Notes: generated from the letters alone by a model not told the origin. A stretch of 33,766 nucleotides of DNA from an uncultured Porphyromonadaceae bacterium (GCA_947174305.1 CAMWIH010000009.1:1-33766); one strand, 5' to 3'; shown: positions 1-10,601, numbered from the stretch's first letter. Numbers and translations: made by a program.

Positions 1-1433
1 TCGGTATCCTCGCATCGCTCCAGGCAGTGCTCACGCTTTCCGGTATCGCCGGTATAGTGCTCGCCCTCGGTATGGCAGTGGATGCCAACGTTCTTATCTT
101 CGAGCGTACCAAAGAGGAGCTCAAGACAGGGAAGAAACTTCGTCAGGCTATTTCAGAGGGTTACAGCAACGCATTCTCCGCGATCTTCGACTCTAACCTC
201 ACCTCTGTGATTACCGGCGTAATTCTCCTTATCTTCGGTTCGGGCCCGATCAAGGGTTTTGCTACAACCCTCATCATCGGTCTTGTATGCTCATTCTTCA
301 CAGCCGTGTTCCTCACCCGCATCGCCTTCGACCTTATCACCAAGAACGGACGTTGCGCAAACATGACATTCACCACAGCGCTCAGCCGCAACTTCCTCAC
401 CAATCCGAAAGTCAATTTCCTCGGCCAGTGGAAGGGTGCCGCCGCAGTTTGGGTATTCCTAATCGTGATCGGCATTGCATCGCTCGCAATCCGCGGCATG
501 AACCAGGGTATCGACTTCTCAGGTGGTCGCAACTATGTGGTGCAGTTCGAGAAGGATGTTGACCGTCAGGCAGTGCAGGATAACCTTACAAAGCTTCTGC
601 AGGAAACAGCAAACGATCCTACTGTTTCGGTGGCTGTAATCAACATCGACAATCCTTCCAAGCTCCGTATCTCCACCAACTACAAGATTGCCGATGAGAG
701 CGAGAATGTAGAGAATGAGATTGCCGACCTCCTTTACAAAGGTCTCAAGAATGAGTTGACAGTGAATGGCAAGACAATGGATGAGAATGCGTTCGCAGTG
801 GCCGATGAGGCACACGGTATCATCTCTATCCAGAAGGTTGGTCCTTCTGTGGCAGATGACATGAAACGCGACGCCATCTGGGCCGTGAGCATCGCACTTG
901 TCTGCATGTTCCTCTACATCCTTCTCCGTTTCCGCAACATCGCATTCTCTGTGGGTGCCCTCTGTGCGGTAATGCTGACTGCATTCCTCATCATCGGCTT
1001 CTACTCCGTATGCTGGGGCTTCCTGCCCTTCTCAATGGAGATTGACCAGTCGTTCATAGCAGCCGTGCTGACCATCATCGGTTATCAGATCAACGATACT
1101 GTGGTTGTATTCGACCGAATCCGTGAGATGATGAAGGATTATCCGAAGGAAGACAGATTCAAGACCTTCAACAAGTCCTTGAACCAGACATTGAGCCGTA
1201 CGGTGATGACATCGTTCTCCACACTGCTCGTGCTCCTCTGCATCTTCTTCCTCGGTGGCGACACAATCCGTTCGTTCACATTCGCAATGATCTTCGGTGT
1301 GGTTGTAGGTACATTCTGTTCTCTCTATTGTGCGGCTCCGGTTGCATACAGCATCATGCGTCGCAAGATCGACAAGCAGATTGCCGATAACGATGGCAAA
1401 CCCAGACTTCAGGGTAACCGCCGATTCAATTAA
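1..1433 (+). CDS. secDF: SecDF protein translocase fusion, C-terminal part (5' end outside window)
   Basis: In-frame translation GILASLQAVLTLSGIAGIVLALGMAVDANVLIFERTKEEL is the SecD C-terminal motif, followed by a SecF-like region (GIDFSGGRNYVVQF, IGYQINDTVVVFDRIRE). Frame is open from base 3. Confidence 0.97.
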   Translation, partial: GILASLQAVLTLSGIAGIVLALGMAVDANVLIFERTKEELKTGKKLRQAISEGYSNAFSAIFDSNLTSVITGVILLIFGSGPIKGFATTLIIGLVCSFFTAVFLTRIAFDLITKNGRCANMTFTTALSRNFLTNPKVNFLGQWKGAAAVWVFLIVIGIASLAIRGMNQGIDFSGGRNYVVQFEKDVDRQAVQDNLTKLLQETANDPTVSVAVINIDNPSKLRISTNYKIADESENVENEIADLLYKGLKNELTVNGKTMDENAFAVADEAHGIISIQKVGPSVADDMKRDAIWAVSIALVCMFLYILLRFRNIAFSVGALCAVMLTAFLIIGFYSVCWGFLPFSMEIDQSFIAAVLTIIGYQINDTVVVFDRIREMMKDYPKEDRFKTFNKSLNQTLSRTVMTSFSTLLVLLCIFFLGGDTIRSFTFAMIFGVVVGTFCSLYCAAPVAYSIMRRKIDKQIADNDGKPRLQGNRRFN

Positions 1434-1459
1434 TCAGGATTTGAAACAATCTTAATAAT

Positions 1460-1490
1460 AAGGGTCGCGTTTGGAAAAGACGCGACCCTT
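1460..1490 (+). terminator. Hairpin terminator downstream of secDF
   Basis: AAGGGTCGCGT / ACGCGACCCTT 11-bp stem with 9-nt loop just after the secDF stop. The downstream T-tract is poor. Confidence 0.65.
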
Positions 1491-1532
1491 ATGCCTTATA
1501 AATCCTTATAACTGATGTTTAAATCAAGACTC

Positions 1533-2912
1533 ATGAAGAAATATTTACTTTTAACAGTAGCGCTCCTCGGAATGTGCGGATCAGCAGTGGCAGACAACAA
1601 CGGCAATAATGACTCGATCCCGGTGCGTATTTATGACGGAGTGGTCTTTTACGACGGTTACCGTATGAAAGACAACCCGGACAGCCTTCTCAACGACGGC
1701 ACGTTACGTCATTCCTGTTCCCTTTATTCAAGAAGACTTACTGATGAGCAGCTCGATGCTCTCGGTGAGAAGCTTGACCTGAATGTATATGTGGAGGCAT
1801 GTTGCGATAACTATGACCGTATCGGAAACATTAACATAGCTTTCGTTGAGAAAGGGGCTGAAAACTATGTTCCTGAAGAGACTCAAAGGATTGAGATAGG
1901 ACGCTTCATCACTCCCTTTATGAATAAGAACAAGGAGCCGAAAGTGGTGCCTTATAGCTATCAGATTAACTATCTGAGCGGACTGCTTCGCGACAAAGAC
2001 CTGCGTGCTAAGCATGACCTGTGGCTTGAATTTGAGCTTTTCGGAGTGCCATACGCCGCAAATACGCAGATAAAAGGATGCGCTGACAGGAACGATGTAT
2101 TTGCCGGGACGTTAGAGTTCGTGACCAATCAGCCGGCAGGAGCCACTCAAGGGAATGTGCTTGTGCCTATAGTGATGAAGAAGCCTGAGTATATAGGCTC
2201 CAACCTCAATAACTATAAGGAGGAGGCAACTGATACTATAGGCAAGACCGTGAAGACATACACTTTCAGCGTACCTGAGAATGTTGCGGATGCCCAACTG
2301 GTGCTTATCACTTCAAACCACGGAGCAAATCAGGGTGGGGAAGAATACAACCGTCGCAAACATTTTGTATATGTTGACGGAGAGTTGGTGCTGACTTATA
2401 CTCCCGGTCGCACAAGCTGTGAACCATTCAGGAAATATAACACTCAGGCCAATGGTATTTACGGCTACTATAAGATGAGCGATGCGGAATGGCAGTCGTT
2501 CAGCAATTGGTGTCCGGGCGATGTGATAGATAATCGCATCATCAGTCTTGGAGCATACGAGGCCGGAGAACATGATGTCATGATTGCTGTGCCTGATGCG
2601 AAATTCGTGGGGAAACAGGGAGATATACCTGTCTCACTCTATTTCCACGGGCTCAAGGAGGGTAAGTTTGAGTCGGGCGTGAAGGATGTAGTGATGGATT
2701 CAGCTCCGGTTTCGATTGAAAAGAGAGGAGGATATCTGATGATAGGTGCGGAAAAAGATGTGGTGTCGGTAGAGGTTTATACAATTGATGCCGACATGGT
2801 GCATCACCAGTGGAACAGGAATCCGATTGACGTTTCATCACTTTCAGGCGTTCACGTGGTATGCGTGGAATTTACCGACGGCAGTATGGTGAGCAAGAAG
2901 GTAATGCTTTAA
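1533..2912 (+). CDS. Secreted PNGase F-like peptide-N-glycosidase family protein with T9SS type A-like C-terminal domain
   Basis: Signal peptide MKKYLLLTVALLGMCGSAVA; ITSNHGANQGGEEYNRRKHFVYVDGELVLTY...GRTSCEPFRKYN...NWCPGDVI resembles the PNGase F C-terminal domain. The C-terminus VEVYTIDADMVHHQW...LSGVHVVCVEFTDGSMVSKKVML resembles a T9SS sorting domain. An alternative start lies at 1515. Confidence 0.8.
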   Translation: MKKYLLLTVALLGMCGSAVADNNGNNDSIPVRIYDGVVFYDGYRMKDNPDSLLNDGTLRHSCSLYSRRLTDEQLDALGEKLDLNVYVEACCDNYDRIGNINIAFVEKGAENYVPEETQRIEIGRFITPFMNKNKEPKVVPYSYQINYLSGLLRDKDLRAKHDLWLEFELFGVPYAANTQIKGCADRNDVFAGTLEFVTNQPAGATQGNVLVPIVMKKPEYIGSNLNNYKEEATDTIGKTVKTYTFSVPENVADAQLVLITSNHGANQGGEEYNRRKHFVYVDGELVLTYTPGRTSCEPFRKYNTQANGIYGYYKMSDAEWQSFSNWCPGDVIDNRIISLGAYEAGEHDVMIAVPDAKFVGKQGDIPVSLYFHGLKEGKFESGVKDVVMDSAPVSIEKRGGYLMIGAEKDVVSVEVYTIDADMVHHQWNRNPIDVSSLSGVHVVCVEFTDGSMVSKKVML

Positions 2913-2969
2913 GAATAATTGGTAACTAATTTGTAATATAACTAAAAAAGAATACAAGACTAAAAGGGA

Positions 2970-4694
2970 TTAGGCCGGAGGGGTTTCTCTTCCGGCCTGA
3001 TTTTTAAGAAGCTTTGCGTATTCTGAGGGAAGCATGCCCATATTTATGCGGAAAGCCTTTGTAAAAGTGGTTCGCGTATTGAAACCGACACTTTCGCTAA
3101 TGGCATCAATAGTCAAATTGCCAAACTTTTCAGTGTTGCCCATGCGCCGGCATGCCTCCTGCACCCTCAGCTTGTTCAGAAGATTTCCGAAGGTCATTCC
3201 GTAATGCTCGTTGATAGCACGTGATATATAGCTTGTGTTGGAGCCGACAATGGCAGTAAGCCTCTGGAGAGAGAAGTTTTTATCGCAAACTTCATCAATA
3301 TCTGAAAGAGCCTCCTCAATTTTTATTATGAGACTTTGGCGTGTTTCATCAGTCATTGAACTGTCACGATATTTCTCAGGTTTCTTTTCTTCAGTGGAAA
3401 TACCTTTCTCAATGTCAGCCATCTTTGCACCGGCAGAAGCAACGGCAGTCTTGTCGGCTAAAATGGATTGTGTCTGGTTAAAGATAACCTTATTCTTAAG
3501 CTGTAACTGCCGATTCTTACGGTAAATGATCCACACCACGCCGGAGAGGATGATAAGCAAGATGAATACACAGGCAAGTATGACGTAGGTGGTTTTCTTT
3601 TCCGCATCTATCTTGCGGGCATAGTCTTTCATGTGATTCAGCTCAATTCCCAGTCGCGTCGGCTCCAATTCCACAAGATCCTTGGTAAGGCTATCTTTCG
3701 CCTCGTGATACCTTATATGATAAAATGATGCGGAATCCGGCTTCTGTGCCAATTCATAGAATCTTGAGATGAGATCGTAGGCTTCCATACGCACGTCGAT
3801 ATCGTTGATTCCGCTGTTGGGTTCAATCATTGATTTTACAGATGCCACAGCTTTGTCGTAATCCTTTTGCTTCAAATAGACGGCCGCCAGACATAGATTT
3901 GCCATATATCTTTCGCGTGGCGCCATTTGCCCGATTGAATCGCGCATATTGGTGAAGAGATTTCTTGCATTCTCAAATTTATTGTTGGCAATTGCTTCCG
4001 TGCCATTGTAGAGAAGAAAGGTGAGCGTGTAGTCTTTTGATGATTGCAGAACGGAATCTTGGAAAAGCTTTTTCATAAAATCGTTCTGCTCCCCGTCAAT
4101 ATTGAATGGGAGCTGGAGCATCATCCGGTTAATATAGGCGGAACAAACCAAGTTCCAATCTTTTGCCTTCGATGCGACTTCCATGGAGCTGTCATAATAA
4201 TTCCTGGCGCGGGTTGACTCCTTGCTGTTGCCGGAAGGAAAAATATAATCGTACATATTGAACAGGTTCCCCATGTTCAGGAGAACGGTTGCATATGCGG
4301 CCTGGTCGTCCGATTCGCGAAAGATTGTCTCAGCTTCCTCAAGACAACGGTAGGCGCTGAGGTAATCGCTGAAACGGGTATAGTAAAGTTGTCCCATTTC
4401 CGAAAGTGCAGATCCGACAAGAAGTCGGGTCTTTTCATTTTTAGAATCCCTGTGCGCCTCCACAAGCCATGAATAATATATCAGGGCACTGTCGAGGGAT
4501 TCCGATTTCTGGAAACGGGTAGCTTTCTCAAATACTTTTTCAGGAGAATCGTTGGCAAAAGGTATGTTGAGGGAGTTGGAGCGAATGGCGGCATATCCTG
4601 AGAAAAGAGGCGGCATGGAAAAAAGGACTGCCATAAACAGGAGGCACGTCACAGGGTGAAGATATGATGTTGAGGAAATAGATTTGCGTTTCAT
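2970..4694 (-). CDS. Membrane-anchored TPR-repeat protein with C-terminal AraC-type HTH
   Basis: N-terminal hydrophobic segment, TPR-like helical repeats, TM segment TTYVILACVFILLIILSGVVWIIY, C-terminal AraC HTH (ISRAINEHYGMTFGNLLNKLRVQEACRRM...TIDAISESVGFNTRTTFTKAFRINMGMLPSEYAK). Confidence 0.85.
   Translation of the reverse strand: MKRKSISSTSYLHPVTCLLFMAVLFSMPPLFSGYAAIRSNSLNIPFANDSPEKVFEKATRFQKSESLDSALIYYSWLVEAHRDSKNEKTRLLVGSALSEMGQLYYTRFSDYLSAYRCLEEAETIFRESDDQAAYATVLLNMGNLFNMYDYIFPSGNSKESTRARNYYDSSMEVASKAKDWNLVCSAYINRMMLQLPFNIDGEQNDFMKKLFQDSVLQSSKDYTLTFLLYNGTEAIANNKFENARNLFTNMRDSIGQMAPRERYMANLCLAAVYLKQKDYDKAVASVKSMIEPNSGINDIDVRMEAYDLISRFYELAQKPDSASFYHIRYHEAKDSLTKDLVELEPTRLGIELNHMKDYARKIDAEKKTTYVILACVFILLIILSGVVWIIYRKNRQLQLKNKVIFNQTQSILADKTAVASAGAKMADIEKGISTEEKKPEKYRDSSMTDETRQSLIIKIEEALSDIDEVCDKNFSLQRLTAIVGSNTSYISRAINEHYGMTFGNLLNKLRVQEACRRMGNTEKFGNLTIDAISESVGFNTRTTFTKAFRINMGMLPSEYAKLLKNQAGRETPPA
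2972..3005 (+). terminator. Hairpin between convergent genes
   Basis: AGGCCGGA...TCCGGCCT stem followed by GATTTTT. It overlaps the 3' end of the minus-strand regulator ORF. Confidence 0.6.
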
Positions 4695-4790
4695 TCCGTA
4701 AAGTTACATTAAATTTATAAATTATTGTCACTCATATAGAAAAATAGGGAGCAAATTTATAAATTTTATCTCTGTCGAGCCTTGTTTTTT

Positions 4791-4821
4791 TTGAAGTTGT
4801 GTATTTAATCCTATACATTTG
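4791..4821 (+). promoter_or_regulatory. Bacteroidota-type promoter (TTG-N20-TACATTTG)
   Basis: TTG at 4791-4793 and TACATTTG at 4814-4821, 20-nt spacing, upstream of the ORF at 4875. Confidence 0.6.
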
Positions 4822-4874
4822 CGAATGTTAAAACCAGTTTATCACGTATTCACGAACAATTAAAAATAAAGCTT

Positions 4875-6092
4875 ATGAGAAATTTTACGATCTCTTCGAT
4901 GCTTCTCGGTATTGCGATGACAATGTCGGTTTCGGCATTTGCAATCACAACTTCCATACCGGAAGATTACAGAGTGGAGCCCGCTCCGGGCACAACAGTA
5001 GAGGCGATTACCGAAATTACGGTAGTGAATAGAGAGGGAGACGAAATCACTAATTCTGGGAATATAATTTATATAAATGATGCGGAATATTCCACAACCC
5101 CGACTACAGACTATAACAAGGTGACATTCGTTCTTGATAAGCCTGTTACTGAAGCAGGAACCTATGAAATCTACATCCCTTCGGGACGAGTAGATGATGG
5201 ATGGTTTGGAGTCGATGAGTTCATATTCACTCTTTATGTAAGCAACTCCGAGCAGGGTGGCGACAATGATCCTGTTTCGCCGGAGACAGTGATTCCCAAA
5301 GGATTCACGCTATCTCCGGTTCCGGGGTCGGATGTAGAATTTATACAAGAGTTTAAGTTAACTTACGATGACGATTATTCTGATTTATCTCTCGATAAGA
5401 AAAGTATCCTTGTCGATGGACAGGAGATGTCGGTAAACGGCTATGGAGGTTGGGGTGAACTTACGATAACTCTTATAAGTAAAATTACTGAACCGGGAGT
5501 GCATACGATTGTCTTTCCTGTTGGAACGTTTACTATTGATTCGCTGGACAAGAATGAACTATTTAGTTTCACTTTAACAGTTACCGGCACTGAAAGTCCG
5601 GAAGACCCCGGAACTGACCTTGGCGAATTGGCCGGAATTCCTGAAGACTTTAGTGTAATTCCGGCTGCAGATGCCACTATCGAAAGTTTATCAGAGATTC
5701 GTATTGAGGATGAATATTATGGATATATTCGTGTACCACAGGTAGCTGACCTCTATATAGATGGTGAGAGCGTGGAATATACTGCAGAAGTTGAGGGTGA
5801 TGATGATGAGATACTGGTTATAACTCTTAATAAAGAAATCACCGCCCCCGGCCTTCATACCATCCAGCTTCCGGAGGGTTTCTTCAGATATTATATATAT
5901 AAAAGTGAACCGTTTGGCTGGACAGTTACTGTTAAAGATTCCGGCACAAACACAGGAATTAATAACATCGAAGCAGAAATAGGCGAGACAGAAGTATTTA
6001 CTATTGAAGGACTGCGAGTAACTGAGATGAAAAGAGGGAATATCTACATTGTCCGCAGTGGAGATAAGATTTTCAAGACAATAGGAAAGTAA
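4875..6092 (+). CDS. Secreted protein with repeated beta-sandwich-like modules and short C-terminal sorting-like tail
   Basis: Signal peptide; three related modules (IPEDYRVEPAPGTTVEAITEI..., IPKGFTLSPVPGSDVEFIQEF..., IPEDFSVIPAADATIESLSEI...). C-terminus TEVFTIEGLRVTEMKRGNIYIVRSGDKIFKTIGK. Confidence 0.7.
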   Translation: MRNFTISSMLLGIAMTMSVSAFAITTSIPEDYRVEPAPGTTVEAITEITVVNREGDEITNSGNIIYINDAEYSTTPTTDYNKVTFVLDKPVTEAGTYEIYIPSGRVDDGWFGVDEFIFTLYVSNSEQGGDNDPVSPETVIPKGFTLSPVPGSDVEFIQEFKLTYDDDYSDLSLDKKSILVDGQEMSVNGYGGWGELTITLISKITEPGVHTIVFPVGTFTIDSLDKNELFSFTLTVTGTESPEDPGTDLGELAGIPEDFSVIPAADATIESLSEIRIEDEYYGYIRVPQVADLYIDGESVEYTAEVEGDDDEILVITLNKEITAPGLHTIQLPEGFFRYYIYKSEPFGWTVTVKDSGTNTGINNIEAEIGETEVFTIEGLRVTEMKRGNIYIVRSGDKIFKTIGK

Positions 6093-6113
6093 AAGCAACC
6101 AAATTAATCTTAT

Positions 6114-9100
6114 ATGAACCAGAAATATAGAAGTTTGCTGGGCTATGGTGCCGCAATTACAGTGATATGTGCCGGATTCATAGGTATCAGTGCGATGCCC
6201 CTGATCCCTGAATTCAGTAAAAGAGATAAGGGTGCGAGTGAGAGTAAATTGCACAGTTTCAAGTCTGCCCACAGGACTAAGGCAGAGTCGAAAAGAAAGG
6301 TGGAAATCCATAGAAGCGCCGCAGCTTCTACAGCGTCCCGGAATTTCCAATGTGTGCTGAGTTATTCAGATACCTGGGATGAGCTTGAAGATGCAACAGG
6401 AGTATATACCTTTTCCACCTCCTTGCCAATCACTTTTAAAGAGAAGTTTGTAAGCGAGGATTACACCCCATCGGGAGGTGCGTTCTTCACTGACAAATAT
6501 TACTTTCTTACTGCTGTTTCAGAAGATTGGTTTACAGGAGAGGTTGCTGTATATACCTATAAGTATTTCCGCGAGGGCTGGGAAGAGCTGAACTATGCTG
6601 TGCAGAGCATATATGATCTCTACAATGCCATCTGCTATGATCCCATAGACAATCTTGCTTACGGTTACTTTTATAGTGATAATGGCGGCGACTGGGGATA
6701 TATGAATGTAGATAATTTCAGTGTTACCCATATAGCACCTTTGGATGTACAATTGGTTTCTGTTGCAATAAACGAGCATGGAAAGGCCTACGGTGTGGGC
6801 GTGGATGGTAATTTCTACGCCATAGACAAGAGAAGCGGTGGCATGACAAAAGTGGGCGCCACGGGCTTGACCCCTTATTATATGCAGAGCGCGGCATTCG
6901 ATGATGAAGGTAATCTCTATTGGGCAGCCTCGGAAGCATACTCTTCAGGCCTATATACAATTGACGTGACCACGGGAAAAGCTACTGAAATCGGAAACTT
7001 CAATGGCAATGAGGAGGTTTGTGCTCTTTATGCTTTGAATGCTGAAGTTAACAGAGGTGCTCCTTCCCCGGCTGTAACTCTAAAGACTGACGTATCGGGC
7101 AGCGAATTGACTTTCCCTTTCTCATTTAAGATTCCTTCTACTACTGCAGGGGGAAGCAATTTGACAGGGGAAATTGATTACGAGGTAAAAATCGATGGTG
7201 TGAGTGTTAAGAAAGGGAAAGGAACAGCTGGAACGGAGGAGACGCTCTCTCTGACGGTAGAAAATCCGGGTTATCATCTTTTCAAGGTTATCTTGGCAAA
7301 TGCTGAAGGAAGTTCAGAACCTACGACTTTACGAAGCTGGATTGGAGTGGATGAACCTAAGAGTGTACGCAACGCAACCGCACAGAAGATCTCGGATAAT
7401 TCTATAAAGATAACATGGGAGACACCTGATGGAGGAGTGAACGGCGGTTTCTTTAATGCGGATATGATTACCTACAACGTTACGCGCCTTCCGGAAGGAA
7501 AGATTGTGGCAAAGAATATCAAAACCACCGACTTCACAGATGTGATAGATCTAGCAGAGGGTCAAAGTCTGATCCGCTATCTCATCACGCCCACCGTGGA
7601 AGGCCTTGAGGGAAAGAATGCAGAGACCAATGGTATTGTAATTGGACAGCCATATCAAACACCGGTCGATTTCACATTCGATACGGAAGAGGATTATAAT
7701 ATCTTCACAGTGATTGACAATAACGAGACAGTGACTCTTGATTCAGGGCTATGGCAGTTTACTCCTTCAGGAGAGGCGGCCGGTTATGTCGGAGGAACAA
7801 AAGATGGAGACGATTGGCTCATCACACCTTCTGTATATCTTAAGGCCCGCACCAATTATATCTTCTCGCATGATGTGCTTTGCTATGCCGATACTTGGCC
7901 TGAAGAATATTCCGTCTATCTCGGGACATCGCCAGACATCGCCGGGATGACGCAAGAAATCCTGCCGAACACAACAATCTGGTGGGATGAATACCGAACT
8001 AAAACCGTTACAGTGTCCGTGCCGGAAGATGGGGTCTATTATTTCGGTTTCCATGCCACATCTGAAGCCGGGAGTGCCTTCTTCCTTCTGGATAACATTT
8101 CCATCCATGAATCAAACAGTCTTGATGCCCCGGCTGCTGTAACCGGTCTTAAGGTTGAGGCTGGTGCACAGGGAGCTAAGGAAGCAACTGTCTCGTTCAC
8201 GACTCCGGAAAATAAAGTTGACGGCAAGAAGCTTGAAGGTAAAATGACAGTCAGCTTATGCCGTGATGGGGTAATAGTTACAAGCTTTGCCGATGTTGCT
8301 CCAGGCGAATCAATGACATATACAGATAATGCGGCCGCTGATAAGGCAATGAATACTTATGAGGTGTTCTGTTCCAACGCTTATGGTGCGGGACCAACAG
8401 AATCTGCTGAAGTTTGGGTAGGTCTTGATGCTCCCTCTGCTCCCGTCGATGCCAAGGTTAGTCTCAATGCCGACGGAAATCCTGTGATCAGCTGGTCAAA
8501 ACCGGAGGGACGCGGAGTTCATGGTGGATATGTCGATAATTCCGACTTGAATTATACTGTGGCTATGTTGAGGAACGGTGCGCTTGTGCCTGTGGTTGAG
8601 AAAACTGATGCCTTCACATGCACCGACACAAATACTGTGCTGGAGAACACGGGCGACCAGGTAATGAATCAATATTACATTGTGCCTGCTTCCAACCGGA
8701 CGGGAGAATATGGCAATAATACTACGGCACTCTATATCTCCGGAAAACCTTATCCCCTTCCTTTCAAGGAATCGTTTGCAAACAGGAAGCCGACTAATTT
8801 CTGGGCCCTTACCGGCACTGACGGAGAGGGTTGGGAAATAGGTGACGATTTCAGCATCGGTTCGCAGGATGATGATGATGGTGTGCTTACATATCTGCCG
8901 GCTGTTCCGGAAGTGACGGCAACCGCAATGTCGGGAAAGATAAGCCTTTCGGGAGCAAAAAATCCTCAGCTCACATTCTATCTCAGAAAGATGAGTATTG
9001 CCGACAACGGTTTCTATGACACGGATCCTTCCAAGGATGTTCTAAATATAAAGGTTGGTGTGGATGGTTTCAATCTGGAAACAATCAGCTCAATCCGGCT

Positions 9101-10577
9101 TGAAGATATAAAGAAAGTTGGAGATTATCTTTATCAGGCGGTTTCGCTTAAGGATATCGATGCGAAAGAATTTGTGGTGATAGCATTTGAATATGAAGCC
9201 GTGAGCACACGCACGCCCATAATGATCGACAACATTGCCGTTAAGGATGTCTGCGACTATAATGCAGTGGCCGGAGAGGTGACTGCTCCTGAAGCTGTGG
9301 AAGTGTTTGATGACCTGATTGTAAATGTGAATGTCATTAACGGCGGAAACAACCCGTTGAGCAATATTAAAGTCCGTCTTATGAGAGGGGAGAAAGAGGA
9401 GGCTGAATCCACTGTTGAGAGTCTTGATCCCGATCAGACGGTGGTGGTGAAGCTTGAAGCGGAGGCAACTCCTGAATGGGGTGAGGAAGCAGAGTTCACG
9501 GTGACGGTGGATGCAGAGAACGATGAAGTGGAAGGTGACAATACATCCGATTCTTTCAAAGTGAAGGTTGCCTACCATCGCCGCCCGGCAGTCTCAGATC
9601 TTGAGGGCGTGGTGAAGGATGATGAATTGAAACTGTTGTGGAGTGAACCTGCCGGCTTGACCGCTCTTGAAACCAGAGTGACCGAAACATTTGATTCGTA
9701 TAATCACAGTGACCTTTCATTCGGAGAATGGAAGAGCGAGGATAAGTCTTTCTGGGGATTTGAAGGTGTGAAGACAATTACCGTTGACGGTGTCAAGATC
9801 GAGATTCCGAACTCTGACGATGCGCAAGCATTTATGGTGTTTGATCCGGCATTCGCGGGAATAGACCTGGATGATAACCCTGAATGGGAACCGATATCGG
9901 GCGATAAACTCATCGTTTCATTCGGGGATGCCGCCAATGACGATATGGAGGCTAACAATGACTGGCTGATCTCTCCCGAACTTTCCGGAAAAGAACAGAC
10001 CATCACATTCTGGGCACGCACGGCTGCCAAGAAAGGTAAACCGGATGATATACGCATCCTGACTGCAACCGAGATTGAGTATAACAACAGCGGAACAGTT
10101 AAATCTTCCTGCTTCGAGACGCTTGAAGGGGGCGACATAACACTGACACGCGAATGGGTGAAATATGAATTCACACTTCCTGCAGGAACAAAATATTTTG
10201 CAATCCGTAATATTTCGGAAGATGGTTTCGCCGTATTGATTGACGACATAACCTATGAGCCATATCTTGAGAAGGCTAATGCCGTGCTTGAGGGTTACAA
10301 TGTTTATCGCGATTCAAGTCTCCTGACTCCGGCTCCTACATCGGTGACTTCATTCACTGTTTCGCCGGTTGTGGATGGAGACTACACGGTGAAAGCTGTA
10401 TATGATGAGGGTGAATCGGAAGCTTCGAATGTTGTCACCATCACCGGTAGCGGAATTAATGAAATATCAAATCATCTGGACAGTGATACCCTGTATGACC
10501 TGAATGGTTATAAAGTGAAACAGACAGAGAAAGGGAGAATTTATGTTCGTAGGAACAAGAAGGTGATGACCCACTGA
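6114..10577 (+). CDS. Large secreted multidomain protein (fibronectin type III-like and choice-of-anchor/cleaved-adhesin-like modules)
   Basis: 1487 aa; repeated Fn3-like segments (LDAPAAVTGLKVEAGAQGAKEATVSFTTPENKVDGKKL...), DDWLITPSVYLKARTNYIFS...FLLDNISIHE and NDWLISPELSGKEQTITFWARTA, typical of choice-of-anchor J-like modules. C-terminus LYDLNGYKVKQTEKGRIYVRRNKKV. Confidence 0.7.
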   Translation: MNQKYRSLLGYGAAITVICAGFIGISAMPLIPEFSKRDKGASESKLHSFKSAHRTKAESKRKVEIHRSAAASTASRNFQCVLSYSDTWDELEDATGVYTFSTSLPITFKEKFVSEDYTPSGGAFFTDKYYFLTAVSEDWFTGEVAVYTYKYFREGWEELNYAVQSIYDLYNAICYDPIDNLAYGYFYSDNGGDWGYMNVDNFSVTHIAPLDVQLVSVAINEHGKAYGVGVDGNFYAIDKRSGGMTKVGATGLTPYYMQSAAFDDEGNLYWAASEAYSSGLYTIDVTTGKATEIGNFNGNEEVCALYALNAEVNRGAPSPAVTLKTDVSGSELTFPFSFKIPSTTAGGSNLTGEIDYEVKIDGVSVKKGKGTAGTEETLSLTVENPGYHLFKVILANAEGSSEPTTLRSWIGVDEPKSVRNATAQKISDNSIKITWETPDGGVNGGFFNADMITYNVTRLPEGKIVAKNIKTTDFTDVIDLAEGQSLIRYLITPTVEGLEGKNAETNGIVIGQPYQTPVDFTFDTEEDYNIFTVIDNNETVTLDSGLWQFTPSGEAAGYVGGTKDGDDWLITPSVYLKARTNYIFSHDVLCYADTWPEEYSVYLGTSPDIAGMTQEILPNTTIWWDEYRTKTVTVSVPEDGVYYFGFHATSEAGSAFFLLDNISIHESNSLDAPAAVTGLKVEAGAQGAKEATVSFTTPENKVDGKKLEGKMTVSLCRDGVIVTSFADVAPGESMTYTDNAAADKAMNTYEVFCSNAYGAGPTESAEVWVGLDAPSAPVDAKVSLNADGNPVISWSKPEGRGVHGGYVDNSDLNYTVAMLRNGALVPVVEKTDAFTCTDTNTVLENTGDQVMNQYYIVPASNRTGEYGNNTTALYISGKPYPLPFKESFANRKPTNFWALTGTDGEGWEIGDDFSIGSQDDDDGVLTYLPAVPEVTATAMSGKISLSGAKNPQLTFYLRKMSIADNGFYDTDPSKDVLNIKVGVDGFNLETISSIRLEDIKKVGDYLYQAVSLKDIDAKEFVVIAFEYEAVSTRTPIMIDNIAVKDVCDYNAVAGEVTAPEAVEVFDDLIVNVNVINGGNNPLSNIKVRLMRGEKEEAESTVESLDPDQTVVVKLEAEATPEWGEEAEFTVTVDAENDEVEGDNTSDSFKVKVAYHRRPAVSDLEGVVKDDELKLLWSEPAGLTALETRVTETFDSYNHSDLSFGEWKSEDKSFWGFEGVKTITVDGVKIEIPNSDDAQAFMVFDPAFAGIDLDDNPEWEPISGDKLIVSFGDAANDDMEANNDWLISPELSGKEQTITFWARTAAKKGKPDDIRILTATEIEYNNSGTVKSSCFETLEGGDITLTREWVKYEFTLPAGTKYFAIRNISEDGFAVLIDDITYEPYLEKANAVLEGYNVYRDSSLLTPAPTSVTSFTVSPVVDGDYTVKAVYDEGESEASNVVTITGSGINEISNHLDSDTLYDLNGYKVKQTEKGRIYVRRNKKVMTH

Positions 10578-10601
10578 TAGTATTAGTTTCATAAATTGGT
10601 T

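Noticed and set aside
161-532. Antisense ORFs throughout the track (e.g. 161..532 -, 519..815 -, 9090..9578 -, 13512..14180 -, 14516..15028 -, 17525..18253 +)
   Set aside because: They lie opposite well-supported genes, have low-complexity or Ser/Leu/Arg-biased translations and no recognisable motifs; treated as shadow ORFs.
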